DNA of 64,000 nucleotides from Paenibacillus oralis (GTDB taxonomy: Bacteria > Bacillota > Bacilli > Paenibacillales > Paenibacillaceae), in NCBI RefSeq assembly GCF_003863965.1, contig NZ_RRCN01000001.1, forward strand, positions 6,383,071-6,447,070, given 5' to 3'. The translations under genes and the position numbers were made by a program. Within the stretch, counting starts at the first letter, position 1; each line of letters starts with the position of its first letter. The notes beneath the pieces were generated by a model. It saw only the letters and a program-made list of their open reading frames with translations, was not told the DNA's origin and made no database searches. Shown here in pieces: positions 32,494-41,291 of this stretch.

Positions 32494-34233
32494 TCATTGT
32501 GCCGTACTTAATAAACCATCCTTCTGCGCCTGTGCCAGCTTCAGCATTTCATGGGCATGGTGCCGTGTCTTTTTCGTGATTTCCACGCCGCCCAGCATAC
32601 GGGCAAGCTCGTTTACGCGTCCGGCTTTATCCAACGGGTTCACGCGGGTCATCGTGCGGCCATCGTCCACAACTTTTTCGATCAAATACTGACGGTCCGC
32701 CATACAAGCCACCTGAGGAAGATGCGTAATGGCAAAAACCTGGCACGTGCCGGACAGACGCGACAGCTTGTTGGCGATCGATTGGGCGGCGCGCCCGCTG
32801 ACCCCCGTGTCCACTTCGTCAAAAATCAATACAGGCACTTGATCATGGCGGGCAAAAATGCTCTTCAGCGCCAGCATCATCCGTGACAATTCCCCGCCGG
32901 AGGCGATTTTGCTCAGCGGTCTTAGCGGTTCCCCCGGGTTGGGAGAAATAAGGAATTCCGCGCTGTCGATCCCCTGCTTGCCGGGCTTTACTTTTTTGCC
33001 TTGCCAATCCAGGCCTTGCGGGTCTTCATTCCAGGTTAGTTTGACCTGCAAACTGGTTCGTTCCATTTGCAAATCCTTCAATTCGCTTTCGATTTGCCCA
33101 GCAAGCTCTTCGGCGATTTGCTGCCGCACCGCGCTTAATTCGGCAGCCTCCGCCAACAGCTTGGACGTCATTTCCGAACGTTTGGCCTGCAGTTGCTCCA
33201 GCAGTTCATCCTTATTTTCAAGCGTGTCGGCTTCCTTGCGGATTTTTTCGAAATAATCCAATATCCCCTGAACATCGTCTCCATATTTGCGCCGCAGGGT
33301 GGAAATCAAGTCAAGCCGTTCCTCCACTTCCTCCAGCCGTTCGGGGTTAAATTCGATGCGCTCCCGGTACCCCCGCAAACCGTATGCGGCGTCCTCCAAT
33401 TGGTAATAAGCGGACTGCAGCTGTTCAACCAGCGGAGCAATCCCTTTACTGTCATAACCTGCGACTTCGTTTAGGCGGGCGATCGCCTTGGCGATGGCAT
33501 CGAGGCCTTGCGGCCCGTACAGCAGCTCGTAAGCCCGGGACACCGAGTCCATCATCTTCTCGCTATGGGATAGCTTGACCTTTTCCTCGTTCAACCATTC
33601 ATCTTCCCCCGGTTTCAGGGCGGCCGCGGCGATTTCGTTGATCTGGAACCGGTACAGATCCAGCATTTGCAGCGCCTGCTGGCTCGTATTGCGAAGGTCG
33701 CTGTATTCTTTATCGATACGGACAAATTCGGCATAGGTCTGCTGATATTTCGTTTTGATCGGTTCGATCACATTAGCGCCGTAGGCGTCCAGCAGCTCCA
33801 AGTGGCGCTCCGGACGGAGCAACGTCTGGTGTTCGTGCTGCCCGTGCAAATTGATTAATTCGTCACCGACTTCGCGCAGCATCGACAGATTGACGAGCTG
33901 GCCGTTGATTCTGGCAGAGCTTTTCCCCTGCATGCTGATTTCCCGGCGGATAATCAGCAGTTCTCCGGAATCGCCGCCGATGCCCAGCCGGTTTAACGTA
34001 GCCCAAACCGGGTGATGTTCCGGCAAATCAAAGGAAGCTTCCATTTCGGCCTTATCGCAGCCGTAACGAATCAAGTCGGCCGAGCCGCGGCCTCCGGCGA
34101 TCAATCCAAGCGCATCGATAATGATCGATTTGCCGGCGCCCGTTTCGCCCGTCAGCACATGAAAACCGGAAGCAAACGAAATATCCACCGCTTCAACAAC
34201 CGCCAAATTGCGAATCGATAAATGAACTAACAC
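32494..34233 (-). CDS. recN: DNA repair protein RecN
   Basis: 579 residues, an SMC-like ATPase: Walker A GETGAGKSII at residues about 28-38, a long coiled-coil middle, signature ASGGELSRMMLAL, and Walker B VLIFDEVDTG near residue 480. It organises double-strand-break ends. The start is a GTG. It follows argR in what looks like an operon whose upstream promoter carries a LexA-like box. Confidence 0.96.
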   Translation of the reverse strand: MLVHLSIRNLAVVEAVDISFASGFHVLTGETGAGKSIIIDALGLIAGGRGSADLIRYGCDKAEMEASFDLPEHHPVWATLNRLGIGGDSGELLIIRREISMQGKSSARINGQLVNLSMLREVGDELINLHGQHEHQTLLRPERHLELLDAYGANVIEPIKTKYQQTYAEFVRIDKEYSDLRNTSQQALQMLDLYRFQINEIAAAALKPGEDEWLNEEKVKLSHSEKMMDSVSRAYELLYGPQGLDAIAKAIARLNEVAGYDSKGIAPLVEQLQSAYYQLEDAAYGLRGYRERIEFNPERLEEVEERLDLISTLRRKYGDDVQGILDYFEKIRKEADTLENKDELLEQLQAKRSEMTSKLLAEAAELSAVRQQIAEELAGQIESELKDLQMERTSLQVKLTWNEDPQGLDWQGKKVKPGKQGIDSAEFLISPNPGEPLRPLSKIASGGELSRMMLALKSIFARHDQVPVLIFDEVDTGVSGRAAQSIANKLSRLSGTCQVFAITHLPQVACMADRQYLIEKVVDDGRTMTRVNPLDKAGRVNELARMLGGVEITKKTRHHAHEMLKLAQAQKDGLLSTAQ

Positions 34234-34281
34234 GTGAAGGCCACTCCCCTCTTTAATCAGAGATCTTCAGATCCTCAGGAT

Positions 34282-34734
34282 TCACCCGGAAATATAACTC
34301 ATGATCTGCTCAATCACGTATAAGCTGTACTCCTCACTGCGGCAGATCAGCAAAATCGTATCATCCCCGCAAATCGTCCCGAGCAGGTCGGGCCACTCCA
34401 TGTTATCGATCAGAACCGCCACCGAGTTTGCCGTCCCCGGAAGGCATTTCATCACGACCAGATTACCCGTATGATCGATATGTACAAAGCTGTCGATCAA
34501 GGCCCGCTGCAATTTCTGCACGGGATTGTAGCGCTGTGCGGTCGGCATCGAGTATTTGTATCTGCCGTCATCGGTCGGCACCTTGATCAGCATCAATTCC
34601 TTAATATCGCGGGATACCGTTGCCTGCGTCACCTGGTAACCGGCCTCGCGCAAAGCTTCCACCAGTTCGTCTTGGGTTTCAATTTCCTTCGCTGCGATGA
34701 TCTCGCGGATTTTAATATGTCGTTGTCCTTTCAT
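34282..34734 (-). CDS. argR: Arginine repressor ArgR/AhrC
   Basis: 150 residues. N-terminal winged helix (RHIKIREIIAAKEIETQDEL, then VSRDIKELMLIKV) and a C-terminal arginine-binding hexamerisation domain (GTICGDDTILLICR with the GD/DD arginine contact). It represses arginine biosynthesis and activates catabolism. The tlyA-argR-recN neighbourhood is conserved in Bacillales; here an unknown gene stands in between. Confidence 0.95.
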   Translation of the reverse strand: MKGQRHIKIREIIAAKEIETQDELVEALREAGYQVTQATVSRDIKELMLIKVPTDDGRYKYSMPTAQRYNPVQKLQRALIDSFVHIDHTGNLVVMKCLPGTANSVAVLIDNMEWPDLLGTICGDDTILLICRSEEYSLYVIEQIMSYISG

Positions 34735-34752
34735 AAATGCCCTCCATAAGCC

Positions 34753-35238
34753 TTACAAGGCTGCTTCATCTTCATCTTCGTCTTCATCCGTCGTCAAGGA
34801 GATTTCCCGGATGTCGCCCTGCTCAGCGTCCACATAAAGAACGCCGGCGCATTCCGGATATAGGAGCAGGTAAGGCAAAAGCTCTTTCCGCACGCCGCTG
34901 CCCGTCCACTCGATGGCGATCCGGTCCCTCGCCATCCTTACCAGATAGAATTCCCCGTCTTTGATCACGATATAGTCAATGAACAAGCGGCTGTGCAAAA
35001 TATCCCGATCCACCCGAAAAGCGAGCGGCACCTTCAGCTTGTCGCTGACGACCGTATACCCGGCCTGCTCCAGCAGATCGACCGCCGGATGGTCCAAGAT
35101 TTCCTCGTTCAAAGCAAAACCTATGCTGGTTCTTAAGGATAACGGCTTGCGGACCCAGGAACGAAATCCGCGATAAAGCAGATACACCGCAAACGCGGCG
35201 ATAAGCACCATCAAAAGACCGTCCGAGAATGCCCCCAC
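34753..35238 (-). CDS. Membrane-anchored protein of unknown function, first gene of the argR-recN unit
   Basis: 161 residues: one N-terminal transmembrane helix (GLLMVLIAAFAVYLLYRGF), then a soluble alpha/beta domain with Asp/Tyr-rich strands (RLFIDYIVIKDGEFYLVRMARD) and an acidic Asp/Glu tail. No known family is recognised. The start is a GTG with GAGGTGAT five bases upstream. The stop lies 18 bases before argR, so it is co-transcribed with argR and recN from the LexA-like promoter. Confidence 0.75.
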   Translation of the reverse strand: MGAFSDGLLMVLIAAFAVYLLYRGFRSWVRKPLSLRTSIGFALNEEILDHPAVDLLEQAGYTVVSDKLKVPLAFRVDRDILHSRLFIDYIVIKDGEFYLVRMARDRIAIEWTGSGVRKELLPYLLLYPECAGVLYVDAEQGDIREISLTTDEDEDEDEAAL

Positions 35239-35345
35239 TCGAAATCACCTCAAACAATCTATTTCGACGCACACGCCCAAGCTCCTGTCAGGAACAATCA
35301 ACAATTTATCGTCATATGGTAAATGGACTAGCTTCATTTCCCTTT

Positions 35346-35374
35346 ATTATAGGGAACAAACGTTCGTTTGGCAA
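35346..35374 (-). promoter_or_regulatory. Sigma-A promoter with LexA-like SOS box
   Basis: TTGCCA (35374-35369), 17 bases, TATAAT (35351-35346). The spacer contains CGAACGTTTGTTCC (35366-35353), which fits 13 of 14 positions of the Bacillus LexA consensus CGAACRNRYGTTYC. It is about 110 bases upstream of the unknown-argR-recN unit. Confidence 0.7.
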
Positions 35375-35473
35375 TAGCTAGCAGAATGATCCGGAAATAA
35401 TATGGCTTATCTGCGGACGGGGGCCATGGATCGCTTTGTTCTATATTAGTCTTGTGCTCAGTATCGCCCCTAT

Positions 35474-35666
35474 AAAATAGCGGAACTTTTGGGTCTTATT
35501 TTCTGATTTGAGCCCATTTATCACCAATAGGGGAACTTTTGGGTCTTATTTTTCGATGAACAGGTCGAAAAGCAGCCTTTCGTCACTAAATGTGAAAATA
35601 GCGCCATAAAATTCCTCTATTGCACGCTACATGGGGGATGTCGCCGAAATAGCGCCCTTTTTTTCC
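35474..35666 (+). repeat. Foldback repeat, AAATAGCGG type
   Basis: Two direct units share an identical 21-base core beginning GGAACTTTTGGGTC at 35482 and 35532 (pitch 50). Two inverted units start AAATAGCGCC at 35596 and 35647 (pitch 51). The third, reversed, reads AATAGAGGAATTTTATGGCG and matches the direct units. It fills the gap between the tlyA terminator and the LexA-type promoter; nothing else was seen in 35375-35786. Confidence 0.75.
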
Positions 35667-35786
35667 TTTATGTTGTACCCGAGTTCTTCAATAGACCAGT
35701 TTTGCCGTTTTCTAGCTCTATCTCAAGTCTTCACTTGCCATCATGCTAACGTTATTTCCAGTATCGTCTACTAAGCTTACGCATAA

Positions 35787-35813
35787 CAAAAAAAGACCCA
35801 TCATTTTGATGGG
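35787..35813 (-). terminator. Terminator of the accBC-to-tlyA gene run
   Basis: CCCATCA / TGATGGG hairpin followed on the minus strand by CTTTTTTT (35794-35787). The tlyA stop codon lies inside it. Confidence 0.8.
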
Positions 35814-36664
35814 CCTCCGTTGAAGGTTTCGGCCGCCTCCTTAACGACGTGTTCGGCCATTTCGCGGATCCATTGCCGCCCGGATTCTCCGTTGCCGTCC
35901 TGAACGGCCGCTGCGGCGTTCGCCTCAAGGCGAAGATGCGCCAGGAATTCGATATTTCCTTCCCCGCCGGTAATTGGAGAAAAGGTCAGCCCTTGCACGG
36001 AATACCCCAGCTCCCCGGCAAAAGAAAGCACCGTTTCCAGCACCTCCAGATGCACCTTGGGATCCCGTACGACTCCGGATTTCCCGACTTTTTCGCGCCC
36101 CGCTTCAAACTGCGGCTTGATCAGCGCCGCGATATCCGCAGGCCTTTCCAGCAAAGCCAGGAGCGGGGGCAAAATGATTTTCAGCGAAATGAACGAGACG
36201 TCGATGCTGGCAAAATCCGGCTTCGGCCCGTCCAAATCCTCCGGCGTCATATAACGAAAGTTAGTCCGCTCCTTTACGTTGACCCGCTCATCGTTGCGGA
36301 GCGACCAGTCAAGCTGGTTATAACCGACATCAATGGCATACACGTAACCGGCTCCATGCTGCAGGGCGCAATCGGTAAAACCGCCGGTGGACGACCCGAT
36401 GTCCAGCATCGTCCGGCCCGTTAGATCAATTCCGAACCGTTTCAGCGCCTTCTCCAGTTTAAGCCCGCCGCGGCTGACATAAGGATGGATCGCGCCCTTT
36501 ACCGTGAGCGCGGTATCGCGCGGTATTTTAGTGCCGGCCTTTTCGATCCGCTCCTGCCCGCCGAACACGAGCCCGGCCATGATCGCCGCCTTCGCCTTTT
36601 CCCTGCTATCGAAAAATCCTTGCTCCACGAGCAGGACGTCTATCCGTTCCTTGGAAACCGACAT
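35801..36664 (-). CDS. tlyA: TlyA family rRNA 2'-O-methyltransferase
   Basis: 287 residues: N-terminal S4 RNA-binding domain (ERIDVLLVEQGFFDSREKAK), then an FtsJ-like methyltransferase domain (MLDIGSSTGGFTDCAL, SAM loop; DVSFISLKIILP, catalytic region). Orthologues (YqxC) methylate rRNA; some also have hemolysin activity, which should not be assumed. It is immediately downstream of dxs and ends in the terminator. Confidence 0.93.
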   Translation of the reverse strand: MSVSKERIDVLLVEQGFFDSREKAKAAIMAGLVFGGQERIEKAGTKIPRDTALTVKGAIHPYVSRGGLKLEKALKRFGIDLTGRTMLDIGSSTGGFTDCALQHGAGYVYAIDVGYNQLDWSLRNDERVNVKERTNFRYMTPEDLDGPKPDFASIDVSFISLKIILPPLLALLERPADIAALIKPQFEAGREKVGKSGVVRDPKVHLEVLETVLSFAGELGYSVQGLTFSPITGGEGNIEFLAHLRLEANAAAAVQDGNGESGRQWIREMAEHVVKEAAETFNGGPSK

Positions 36665-36692
36665 AAAATCTCCTGTCTTATCTCACATTTAC

Positions 36693-38609
36693 TTATACCG
36701 GCTTAACCTTCTTGGCGAGGATATATGGCTGATCGGAACGGAATTTTTTCAGTTCCAGAACAACCCCCTCCGCCGTTAAGCCAACTTCCTCCAACTGCTC
36801 CTTAATGCTGCCGTGTTCGATGAAGCGGTCCGGAACTCCCATCAGGCGAATGTCCAGCCCGGTGATGCCGCGCTCCGCAAAGAACTCCAAGACGGCGCTG
36901 CCCAGGCTGCCCGCTTGGGACGCTTCCTCCAGCACGATCAGCTCTCCGCTGCCGTGCGCCAGCTTCAGCAGCATGCTTTCGTCGAGCGGCTTCAAAAACC
37001 GGGCGTTGACGACGGAGGCCGTCACGCCTTCCCGCTTCATCATGTCGGCGGCCTCCTCGGCCACCTGCACCATCGGGCCGACCGCGATGATTACCGGTCC
37101 ATCCCCTTCGCGGACCATTTCCCAGCTGCCGATCGGAATCGGCACGAGCTCCTCGTCCAGCGGCACGCCGGGGACGTTAATCCGCGGATAACGGTAGCCG
37201 ATCGGACCGTCTTTGTATTCCAGCGCTGTTTTCATCATATGGCGCATTTCGTTTTCATCCTTCGGCATCATCAGCACCATGTTCGGAATATGCCGCAAAA
37301 AGGCGATATCAAAAACCCCTTGATGCGTTTCCCCGTCCGCCCCGACAAATCCAGCCCGGTCGATGGCGAACATTACGTTCGCGTTATGCCGGCAAATATC
37401 GTGCACGATCTGGTCGTAAGCGCGCTGCATAAAGGTGGAATACACGGCGAAAACCGGCTTCATGCCCTCCATCGCCAAAGCCGCGCACATCGTCGCCGCA
37501 TGCTGCTCGGCGATGCCTACGTCGATCATCCGGTCCGGGAAGCGTTCGGCGAATTTCACCAGCCCCGAGCCGCCCGGCATCGCCGGAGTGACCGCGACAA
37601 TGCGCTCATCCTGTTCGGCCAGCTCGATCAGTGTTTGTCCGAACACTTCCGTATATGTCGGATTGCCGACCGCCTTGAGCAGCTGGCCAGACTCGATTTT
37701 ATACGGCGTGCTGACGCCATGCCATTTGTGCGAATCCATTTCCGCCGGCGTGTACCCTTTGCCTTTGGTCGTCAACACGTGAACCAGGACCGGGCCGCTC
37801 ACATTGTTTGCTTGCTTAAACGATTCGATCAAGCCCGGCAAATCATGACCGTCCACCGGACCGAGATATTTAAAACCAAGCTCTTCGAACAAAACGCCGG
37901 AAACCATCATGTATTTCAAGCTGTCCTTCATCCGTTCCACGGTTTTGGCCAGCTTGCCGCCGATCGCCGGGATCCTCCTGAGCAGTTGCTCCACTTCGTC
38001 TTTGGCCCGCAGGTAATTGCGGTCGGAACGGAGTTTGGTCAAATAGTTATGCATCGCTCCCACATTGGGCGCAATCGACATTTCATTGTCGTTCAGGATC
38101 ACCATGAGATCTTTTTTCTCGTGACCGATGTGATTCAGCGCTTCAAACGCCATCCCCCCGGTCAGCGCTCCGTCCCCGATCACGGCGATGACCCGGTGCG
38201 ATTCGCCTTTCAAGTCGCGCGCCAAAGCCATGCCCATGGCCGCCGAGAGCGAAGTGCTGCTATGGCCCGCTTCCCACACGTCATGCTCGCTTTCGCTCCG
38301 TTTGACAAACCCGCACAATCCCTTGTACTTGCGCAGCGTGTCAAACCGGTCCATGCGTCCCGTCAATATTTTATGTACATAGGCCTGATGGCCAACGTCA
38401 TAAATAAATTTGTCCTCGGGACTGTTGTAGCAGTAGTGCAGGGCGATCGTCAATTCCACCACGCCCAGATTGGGAGCCAAATGCCCGCCTGTCACCGACA
38501 GCTTTTCGATCAAAAAGCGGCGTATTTCCGCCGCAAGCGAAGTCAATTGGTCCAAGGACAGGTTTTTCAGATCGGCAGGCTCATGAATTTGTGAAAGCAG
38601 CACAGCCAT
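36693..38609 (-). CDS. dxs: 1-Deoxy-D-xylulose-5-phosphate synthase
   Basis: 638 residues. Thiamine-diphosphate motif GDGALTGGMAFEALNHIG ... NDNEMSIAPN, pyrimidine domain FVGADGETHQGVFDIAF with the catalytic His region, and a C-terminal transketolase domain. It condenses pyruvate and glyceraldehyde 3-phosphate, the first step of the MEP isoprenoid pathway. ispA, the prenyl chain synthase, lies just upstream, so the cluster couples entry and elongation of isoprenoids. Confidence 0.97.
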   Translation of the reverse strand: MAVLLSQIHEPADLKNLSLDQLTSLAAEIRRFLIEKLSVTGGHLAPNLGVVELTIALHYCYNSPEDKFIYDVGHQAYVHKILTGRMDRFDTLRKYKGLCGFVKRSESEHDVWEAGHSSTSLSAAMGMALARDLKGESHRVIAVIGDGALTGGMAFEALNHIGHEKKDLMVILNDNEMSIAPNVGAMHNYLTKLRSDRNYLRAKDEVEQLLRRIPAIGGKLAKTVERMKDSLKYMMVSGVLFEELGFKYLGPVDGHDLPGLIESFKQANNVSGPVLVHVLTTKGKGYTPAEMDSHKWHGVSTPYKIESGQLLKAVGNPTYTEVFGQTLIELAEQDERIVAVTPAMPGGSGLVKFAERFPDRMIDVGIAEQHAATMCAALAMEGMKPVFAVYSTFMQRAYDQIVHDICRHNANVMFAIDRAGFVGADGETHQGVFDIAFLRHIPNMVLMMPKDENEMRHMMKTALEYKDGPIGYRYPRINVPGVPLDEELVPIPIGSWEMVREGDGPVIIAVGPMVQVAEEAADMMKREGVTASVVNARFLKPLDESMLLKLAHGSGELIVLEEASQAGSLGSAVLEFFAERGITGLDIRLMGVPDRFIEHGSIKEQLEEVGLTAEGVVLELKKFRSDQPYILAKKVKPV

Positions 38610-38720
38610 TCCCCGCTTTCCTAAAATGGATTTCTCTCTTGTTGTTAATAACGTTCATTATACCATATGTCACGATGTTGTCGAAATCGATCAAGCCCCG
38701 TCTAGCGATGAAAAATAATC

Positions 38721-39623
38721 CTAGTGGTCCCTTCGCACCAGGACATCGGCAATATCCAACAAACGCTCCGGTTGTGGCACGATTCCGCCTCCGATCGCGG
38801 CTTTTGCCGCGGCCGTGAGCATTTCCACCTCGGCGCGGGAGGCTTCCAGGCCCAGAAAATAAGGGAAGGTCACTTTCTGCTGCTTGACGTCGCTTTGCGT
38901 TTTTTTGCCAAGCTTGCGCTCGTCGCCGACGAGATCCAGGATGTCGTCCTGAATCTGAAAAGCAAGCCCGACGCTGCGTCCGTATTGCTCAAGCGCTTTC
39001 AGCTGTTCATCCGCCGCTCCGGCGATTCTTCCTCCGGCCTTGACGGAGAAAACGATCAGGTCAGCGGTCTTATGCTCATGAATATACCGAAGCTGCTCCA
39101 GTTCGGTTAAGCCCTGCTCCCCTTCCATATCGGCCACCTGCCCGCCGACCATGCCGGATGGGCCAGCATAACGCGCCAGATCCTCCACGATCGCGAGGAC
39201 CTGTTCCGCCGGCACCCCGTATCGCCGTCCCGCCTGCGTGATGCTGTGAAAAGCGTGGGTCAGTAAACCGTCCCCGGCCAAAATCGCCATCGCTTCCCCG
39301 AACACTTTATGGTTGGTCAGCTTTCCGCGCCGATAGTCGTCGTTGTCCAGGGCCGGCAAATCGTCGTGGATTAAAGAATACGTATGCACCATTTCTACGG
39401 CGCAAGCGACGGGCAGCGCGGCATCCCGGCTTCCTCCCAGCGCCTCCGCCGCAGCCACGACGAGCAGCGGCCGCAGCCGCTTGCCCCCCGCCATCAGCGA
39501 ATACTCCATCGAACTGCGCAGTGTCTCCGGCACGCTCCATTCCGCGGGGATCGCGGTTTGCAGGCGGGAGGCCACAAGTTCCGAGACCTCCGCCATATAT
39601 TGTTCAATCGCCGAGTGTTGCAA
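38721..39623 (-). CDS. ispA: Farnesyl diphosphate (polyprenyl) synthase
   Basis: 300 residues with both aspartate-rich motifs: first DDLPALDNDD (SLIHDDLPALDNDDYRRG), second QIQDDILDLVGD. The fold is all-alpha and the chain-length region fits a short-chain (C15) synthase. A TTG start (39623) has AAGGAGA and GGTG upstream. It lies between xseB and dxs, the normal Bacillus order. Confidence 0.94.
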   Translation of the reverse strand: MQHSAIEQYMAEVSELVASRLQTAIPAEWSVPETLRSSMEYSLMAGGKRLRPLLVVAAAEALGGSRDAALPVACAVEMVHTYSLIHDDLPALDNDDYRRGKLTNHKVFGEAMAILAGDGLLTHAFHSITQAGRRYGVPAEQVLAIVEDLARYAGPSGMVGGQVADMEGEQGLTELEQLRYIHEHKTADLIVFSVKAGGRIAGAADEQLKALEQYGRSVGLAFQIQDDILDLVGDERKLGKKTQSDVKQQKVTFPYFLGLEASRAEVEMLTAAAKAAIGGGIVPQPERLLDIADVLVRRDH

Positions 39624-39641
39624 AGCTATTCACCGCTCTCC

Positions 39642-39923
39642 TTAAAAATCATCGCTGTCGCCCGCCGGTGGTTGAAAAGGCTTCTTGCTCACTTCTCCGT
39701 CCTCTTCCACGATCATTTCGATTTTGCGTTCCACCTGGGCCAGCTTTTGGCCGCATAACTGGGACAGCCGCATGCCCTGCTGGAACAGATCGATCGCCTT
39801 TTCCAGCGGCACGTCGCCGCGCTCCAGCTCCGAAACAATATTTTCCAGCTCGTTCATCGCTTCTTCAAAATTCTTTTCCGGTTGTTCCGCCTGACCCAAT
39901 TCAAGCGCTTCCTGTTCCTTCAT
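39642..39923 (-). CDS. xseB: Exodeoxyribonuclease VII small subunit
   Basis: 93 residues. The core NFEEAMNELENIVSELERGDVPLEKAI is the XseB signature, followed by the helical FQQGMRLSQLCGQKL. It binds XseA to form the single-strand exonuclease. The ATG overlaps the xseA 3' end by 23 bases, and GGAG precedes it within xseA. The acidic C-terminal tail is longer than usual. Confidence 0.93.
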   Translation of the reverse strand: MKEQEALELGQAEQPEKNFEEAMNELENIVSELERGDVPLEKAIDLFQQGMRLSQLCGQKLAQVERKIEMIVEEDGEVSKKPFQPPAGDSDDF

Positions 39924-41277
39924 CTTGTCCAGCTCCTTCCCGCGTCATGCTCCGTACTTGACAATCGAGTACCCCGTCCGTCATTTTCACCTTCACGCTA
40001 TCGCCGGGTTCAACGTCAGCCAACGTTTTGATCAGCTTTTCCCCCCGCTCATCGTAGACGAGGCTGTAGCCCCGGCCCATCACTTTCAGCGGGCTGAGCG
40101 CGTCAAGCTGGCGAATGCCCGCCTGAAGCAGCCGGGATTTCTCCTTGAGCGCGCCGAGCATCGCCTGCCGCAGCAGCCGGTCGGCCTCTTGCCGCCGCCG
40201 CTTGGCGAACCGCAGCGCCTCCTGCGGATGGTACCGCAGCAGCCGCTGATGCAGGCGGCCATGGGACGCGCCGCTTAGCGTAAGGCGCGTCTCCATGCGG
40301 CTCGCCAGCCGCATCGACAGCCGGTCCAGCCGCTCCGCGTGCTGGAGCAGGCTGCGCCGCGGCTGCTGGAGCGCCGGCGAGCGCTGCAGCCGGCGCAGCC
40401 GATCGCGCGCCTGCTGCAGGCGGTGCTGCAAGCCCTGCTGCAGCACCTGTTCGCGCTGGCGCAGCAGCGCGCGCAGCTCGGCCGTGTGCGGCACGGCGAG
40501 CTCGGCGGCGGCGGTGGGCGTGGCGGCGCGCAGGTCGGCGACGAAATCGGCGATGGTGAAGTCCGTCTCGTGGCCGACGGCCGAGATGACGGGCACCGCC
40601 GATTCGTAGATCGCGCGCGCGACCTGCTCCTCGTTGAACGCCCACAGCTCCTCAAGCGAGCCGCCGCCCCGGCCGACGATCAGCACGTCGGCTTCGCCCA
40701 TGGCGTTTAGCACCCGGATCGCCTTGATGATGGACGGCGCCGCGCCTTTGCCCTGCACCAATACCGGGTACAGGATCACGGCCGCCTGCGGATAACGGCG
40801 CTGCAGCGTCGTCAGGATATCCCGCACCGCCGCGCCGGTCGGCGACGTCACGACGCCGATCGTGCGCGGAAAGCGCGGCAGCGGCCGCTTCCGCTCCGGC
40901 GCAAACAGCCCCTCCGCCTCCAGCTTCTGCTTCAGCTGCTCGAAGGCGAGGTAAAGGCTGCCGATCCCGTCCGGCTGCATATGGGTCGCATAAAACTGAT
41001 ATTGCCCGTCCCGTTCATACACCGTCACATTGCCCCGGGCGATCACCTTTGCCCCTTCTTTCGGTCTGAACGGCAGACGCTGATTGTACGAGGCGAACAT
41101 AATGCATTTGATCCGGCTGCTTTCATCCTTCAGCGTAAAATACATATGGCCGCTGGAATGGTGCGTAAAGTTGGAAATCTCCCCGCGAATCCATACCTCC
41201 GAAAGCAGGCGGTCCGAATCCAGCTTCATTTTGATGTAGCGGTTCAATTCCTTGATCGTTAATATCCGCTGCTCCAT
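39901..41277 (-). CDS. xseA: Exodeoxyribonuclease VII large subunit
   Basis: 458 residues: N-terminal OB fold (ITIKELNRYIKMKLDSDRLL, then VWIRGEISNF), catalytic domain (TSPTGAAVRDILTTL; GRGGGSLEELWAFNEE; SAVGHETDFTIADFVAD) and a long Gln/Arg-rich coiled coil (about 260-400), then a short C-terminal domain. It degrades single-stranded DNA with XseB. The coiled-coil part (about 40150-40700) is visibly more GC-rich than its surroundings and is full of Leu-Gln-Arg repeats. Confidence 0.94.
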   Translation of the reverse strand: MEQRILTIKELNRYIKMKLDSDRLLSEVWIRGEISNFTHHSSGHMYFTLKDESSRIKCIMFASYNQRLPFRPKEGAKVIARGNVTVYERDGQYQFYATHMQPDGIGSLYLAFEQLKQKLEAEGLFAPERKRPLPRFPRTIGVVTSPTGAAVRDILTTLQRRYPQAAVILYPVLVQGKGAAPSIIKAIRVLNAMGEADVLIVGRGGGSLEELWAFNEEQVARAIYESAVPVISAVGHETDFTIADFVADLRAATPTAAAELAVPHTAELRALLRQREQVLQQGLQHRLQQARDRLRRLQRSPALQQPRRSLLQHAERLDRLSMRLASRMETRLTLSGASHGRLHQRLLRYHPQEALRFAKRRRQEADRLLRQAMLGALKEKSRLLQAGIRQLDALSPLKVMGRGYSLVYDERGEKLIKTLADVEPGDSVKVKMTDGVLDCQVRSMTREGAGQDEGTGSA

Positions 41278-41291
41278 GACAGGCCAGCCCT

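Noticed and set aside
36813..38594. 593-codon plus-strand frame opposite dxs
   Set aside because: Despite its length it mirrors dxs codon for codon in the antisense frame, is rich in His/Arg, and shows no domain. GC-rich third positions in dxs explain the absence of stops.
40103..40645. Ala/Arg/Gly-rich frames in the GC-rich part of xseA
   Set aside because: Low-complexity translations arise from high GC in the wrong frame; xseA itself is intact across the region.
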